In this document: positions 62,366-64,000 of the stretch, piece after piece | Layout of the letters: the number at the start of each line of letters is the position of its first letter | How positions within the stretch are numbered: position 1 is the first letter of the stretch | From: Azolla caroliniana | Taxonomy: Eukaryota; Polypodiophyta | Length of the DNA: 64,000 nucleotides | Direction of reading: 5' to 3' | Assembly (NCBI GenBank): GCA_043228905.1 | Contig: JBHGNT010000006.1 | Span: 12,834,001 to 12,898,000, forward strand | Notes under the pieces: model-generated | Databases searched by the model: none | The model's input: only the letters and a program-made list of their open reading frames with translations | What the model was told of the DNA's origin: nothing | Made by a program: the position numbers and the translations under genes

Positions 62366-64000
62366 CCTAGATATGTAGAGTTAGTTCCTAGTTGTGGTTC
62401 CATTTCATCAAATCAAGTTAGTTGAGCTTTTTCTGCACAAGTTGAGCTTAGCATAGCTACATGTCATCGCGTCCTAGCCTCTACCCTATTAGATTCTGGA
62501 GCCAACTCTTGTTTCATGGATCGTGAGTTTCCATTGACACAAAACATCCTCTTGAATAGCCTCCCCAACCCAGTATCCGTAGAAGTCATCGATGGTTGTC
62601 CTATAGCATTAGGTGATATAGTCGAAGAGTTTGAGCCAATTTGTGTAGTTCTTGGTGATTTGACAAGTATAATCTATTTCAACATTATTCGTAGTCCAAA
62701 ACACCCACTAGTTCTAGGTCTCCCTTGGTTTGAACTGCATAACCCAAACATTGATTGGATGAAAAGAACAATTGAGGAATCCCAAGAAAAAAGAACTACA
62801 CTCGCATCCCTCAACACTCCAAAATTTGATACTGGGTCCCATAAGTTATCAACCATCTCTCTCCATCAGTTACGTGAGGAAGGGGGGAACGAGGACATGT
62901 TTGTTTTTGCAATTGTAGCAACTCCATCAAGCCCATCACCCACCTTACCGGAGCCGGACGTCCAATTACCAAAAAAATACAAAGAGTTTTCAGACGTCTT
63001 TGATAAGTTGAAGGCAAATACACTGCCAGAGCATAGGCCATACGACTGCCCTATTGACTTACAACCAGGGAAAGAACCGCCATGGGGGCCAATTTATAAT
63101 CTCTCTCCTATCGAGCTAGAGACTTTGCGAGTATATATCGAGGAGAATCTTGCAAATGGATTCATCCGGCATTCTAGATCCCCTGTTGGTGCACCTATCT
63201 TCTTTGTTAAGAAGAAAAACGGGTCTCTTCGGTTGGTCATGGATTATCGATGGCTGAACAAAGTGACTATCCGGAATAGATATCCTCTACCCTTGATCCC
63301 AAACCTTTTGGAACATCTCAGTAGAGCAAAATATTTCACAAAATTGGACCTTCGCGGTGCATACAATTTAGTTCGGATTCACCTAGGGGACGAATGGAAA
63401 ACTGCTTTTCGTACTCGTTATGGACATTTCGAGTATACCGTGATGCCATTCGGTCTCACAAATGCGCTTGCAGTGTTCCATCATATGGCGAATGATATTT
63501 TTCGAGATTTTCTCGATATCTTCACTATAGTTTATCTGGACGACATTTTGATCTACTCAAAGACTGAAGAGGAGCATGATAAACATGTTCGTCAGGTATT
63601 ATGTCGACTACGAGAATATGGTCTCTACGCAAAATTAGAAAAGTGTAGTTTCGGCCAAAATCAAGTGGAGTTTTTGGGGTATGTTATAATCAACTGGCAT
63701 CTCTATGAACCCAATGAAGGTTCAAACAATTTTAGATTTTCAAACACCCCTTTCCATGCGTGATGTACAATGTTTTCTTGGGTTTGCAAATTTTTATTAG
63801 AAATTCATTAAAAATTATTCCAAGGTCATGCTTCCGCTCCCCCAACTCACGTAGAAAAATCAACCATTCATATGGAATTCAGAGGCGACCGAGGCGTTAG
63901 AAAGTTTAAAATGAGCATTTACAACAACGCCTATTTTGACTCATGTTGATCCCAAGAAACACTTCATCCTTGAAGCTAATGCATCCGATTTTGCATTAGG
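62366..64000 (+). pseudogene. O pol: protease, RT, start of RNase H (broken)
   Basis: The protease starts with a SGANSCFMD match near 62490. An open stretch 62516-63763 contains SVEVIDGCPIALGDIVEEFE, FFVKKKNGSLRLVMDYRWLN, RYGHFEYTVMPFGLTNALAV and the catalytic IVYLDDILIYSK. A frameshift near 63690 (ends FLGYVIINWHLYEPN) is followed by VQCFLG-like sequence and RNase H start (ILEANASDFALG) at the window edge. Closest to F throughout. Confidence 0.87.

Larger units (their letters stand above)
60632..64000 (+). mobile_element. Tcn1-like chromovirus O (5' half, runs off window)
   Basis: LTR (60632-61111), self-primer site, gag (61206-62330), protease and pol (from about 62325) in the F-family order. 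It is diverged from F and broken by several stops that look like C-to-T changes. Integrase, chromodomain and the 3' LTR lie beyond the window. Confidence 0.88.

Overview
The window is a stack of nested retrotransposons from a large plant-type nuclear genome. I see no confident host gene, rRNA, real tRNA, CRISPR array or bacterial feature. Ty1/copia, Ty3/gypsy chromovirus, non-chromodomain Ty3/gypsy and L1-like LINE sequences, initiator-Met-tRNA-type primer sites, CT-rich leaders and heavy C-to-T decay in older copies fit a land plant. The style of several pol genes (Tcn1-like chromoviruses, an F-L-D-D-I-P-x-K-G reverse transcriptase, an L1-like LINE with a coiled-coil ORF1) suggests a seed-free plant such as a bryophyte, lycophyte or fern. 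That last step is inference.

Layout. 1-208 is the 3' end of an LTR (copy P) inserted into gag of a minus-strand chromovirus (copy A, 209-3159). 3388-6473 is a decayed minus-strand copia (H). 6474-8808 is a decayed plus-strand copia (I). A Tcn1-like chromovirus (J, minus) sits in copia I; its 3' LTR starts at 8809 and is split by a LINE (about 8936-14118), and its pol is split by a complete copia element (G, 15237-20872, TSD AGAAT). 22321-34135 holds a decayed gypsy in an LTR-integrase-LTR-gag-RT arrangement (D/C), interrupted by a near-pristine Tcn1-like chromovirus (F, 26016-31782, TSD GCATC). 34136-56519 is a plus-strand chromovirus (B, same family as A), split by a young intact gypsy (E, 36722-44134) in pol and by a 10-kb gypsy (M, 46250-56261, TSD TAAAT) in the TATA box of its 3' LTR. 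The right end has chromovirus fragments L and K (minus), a copia-like LTR (N), and the 5' half of a plus-strand Tcn1-like chromovirus (O, 60632 to the window end).

How the parts work together. F, J, K and O are diverged members of one family. All four LTRs carry alternating GAA/TTC pentamer arrays (heat-shock elements) just upstream of a TATA box. Where the 5' end survives (F, O), a 12-nt sequence about 33 nt downstream of the TATA box is perfectly complementary to the sequence just after the LTR, and the two sites co-vary, which points to Tf1/sushi-style self-priming. The gag/pol boundary has a conserved GTTAAAC heptamer, a 6-nt spacer and an 8-bp stem, in the position of a -1 frameshift signal. 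F and E have intact genes and nearly identical LTR pairs, so both are candidates for recent activity. M carries an additional sense-strand coding region of about 2.8 kb downstream of integrase that encodes a long coiled-coil protein and has its own CT-rich leader. Several unrelated LTR families also carry tRNA-like box A/box B modules, mostly antisense in U3.
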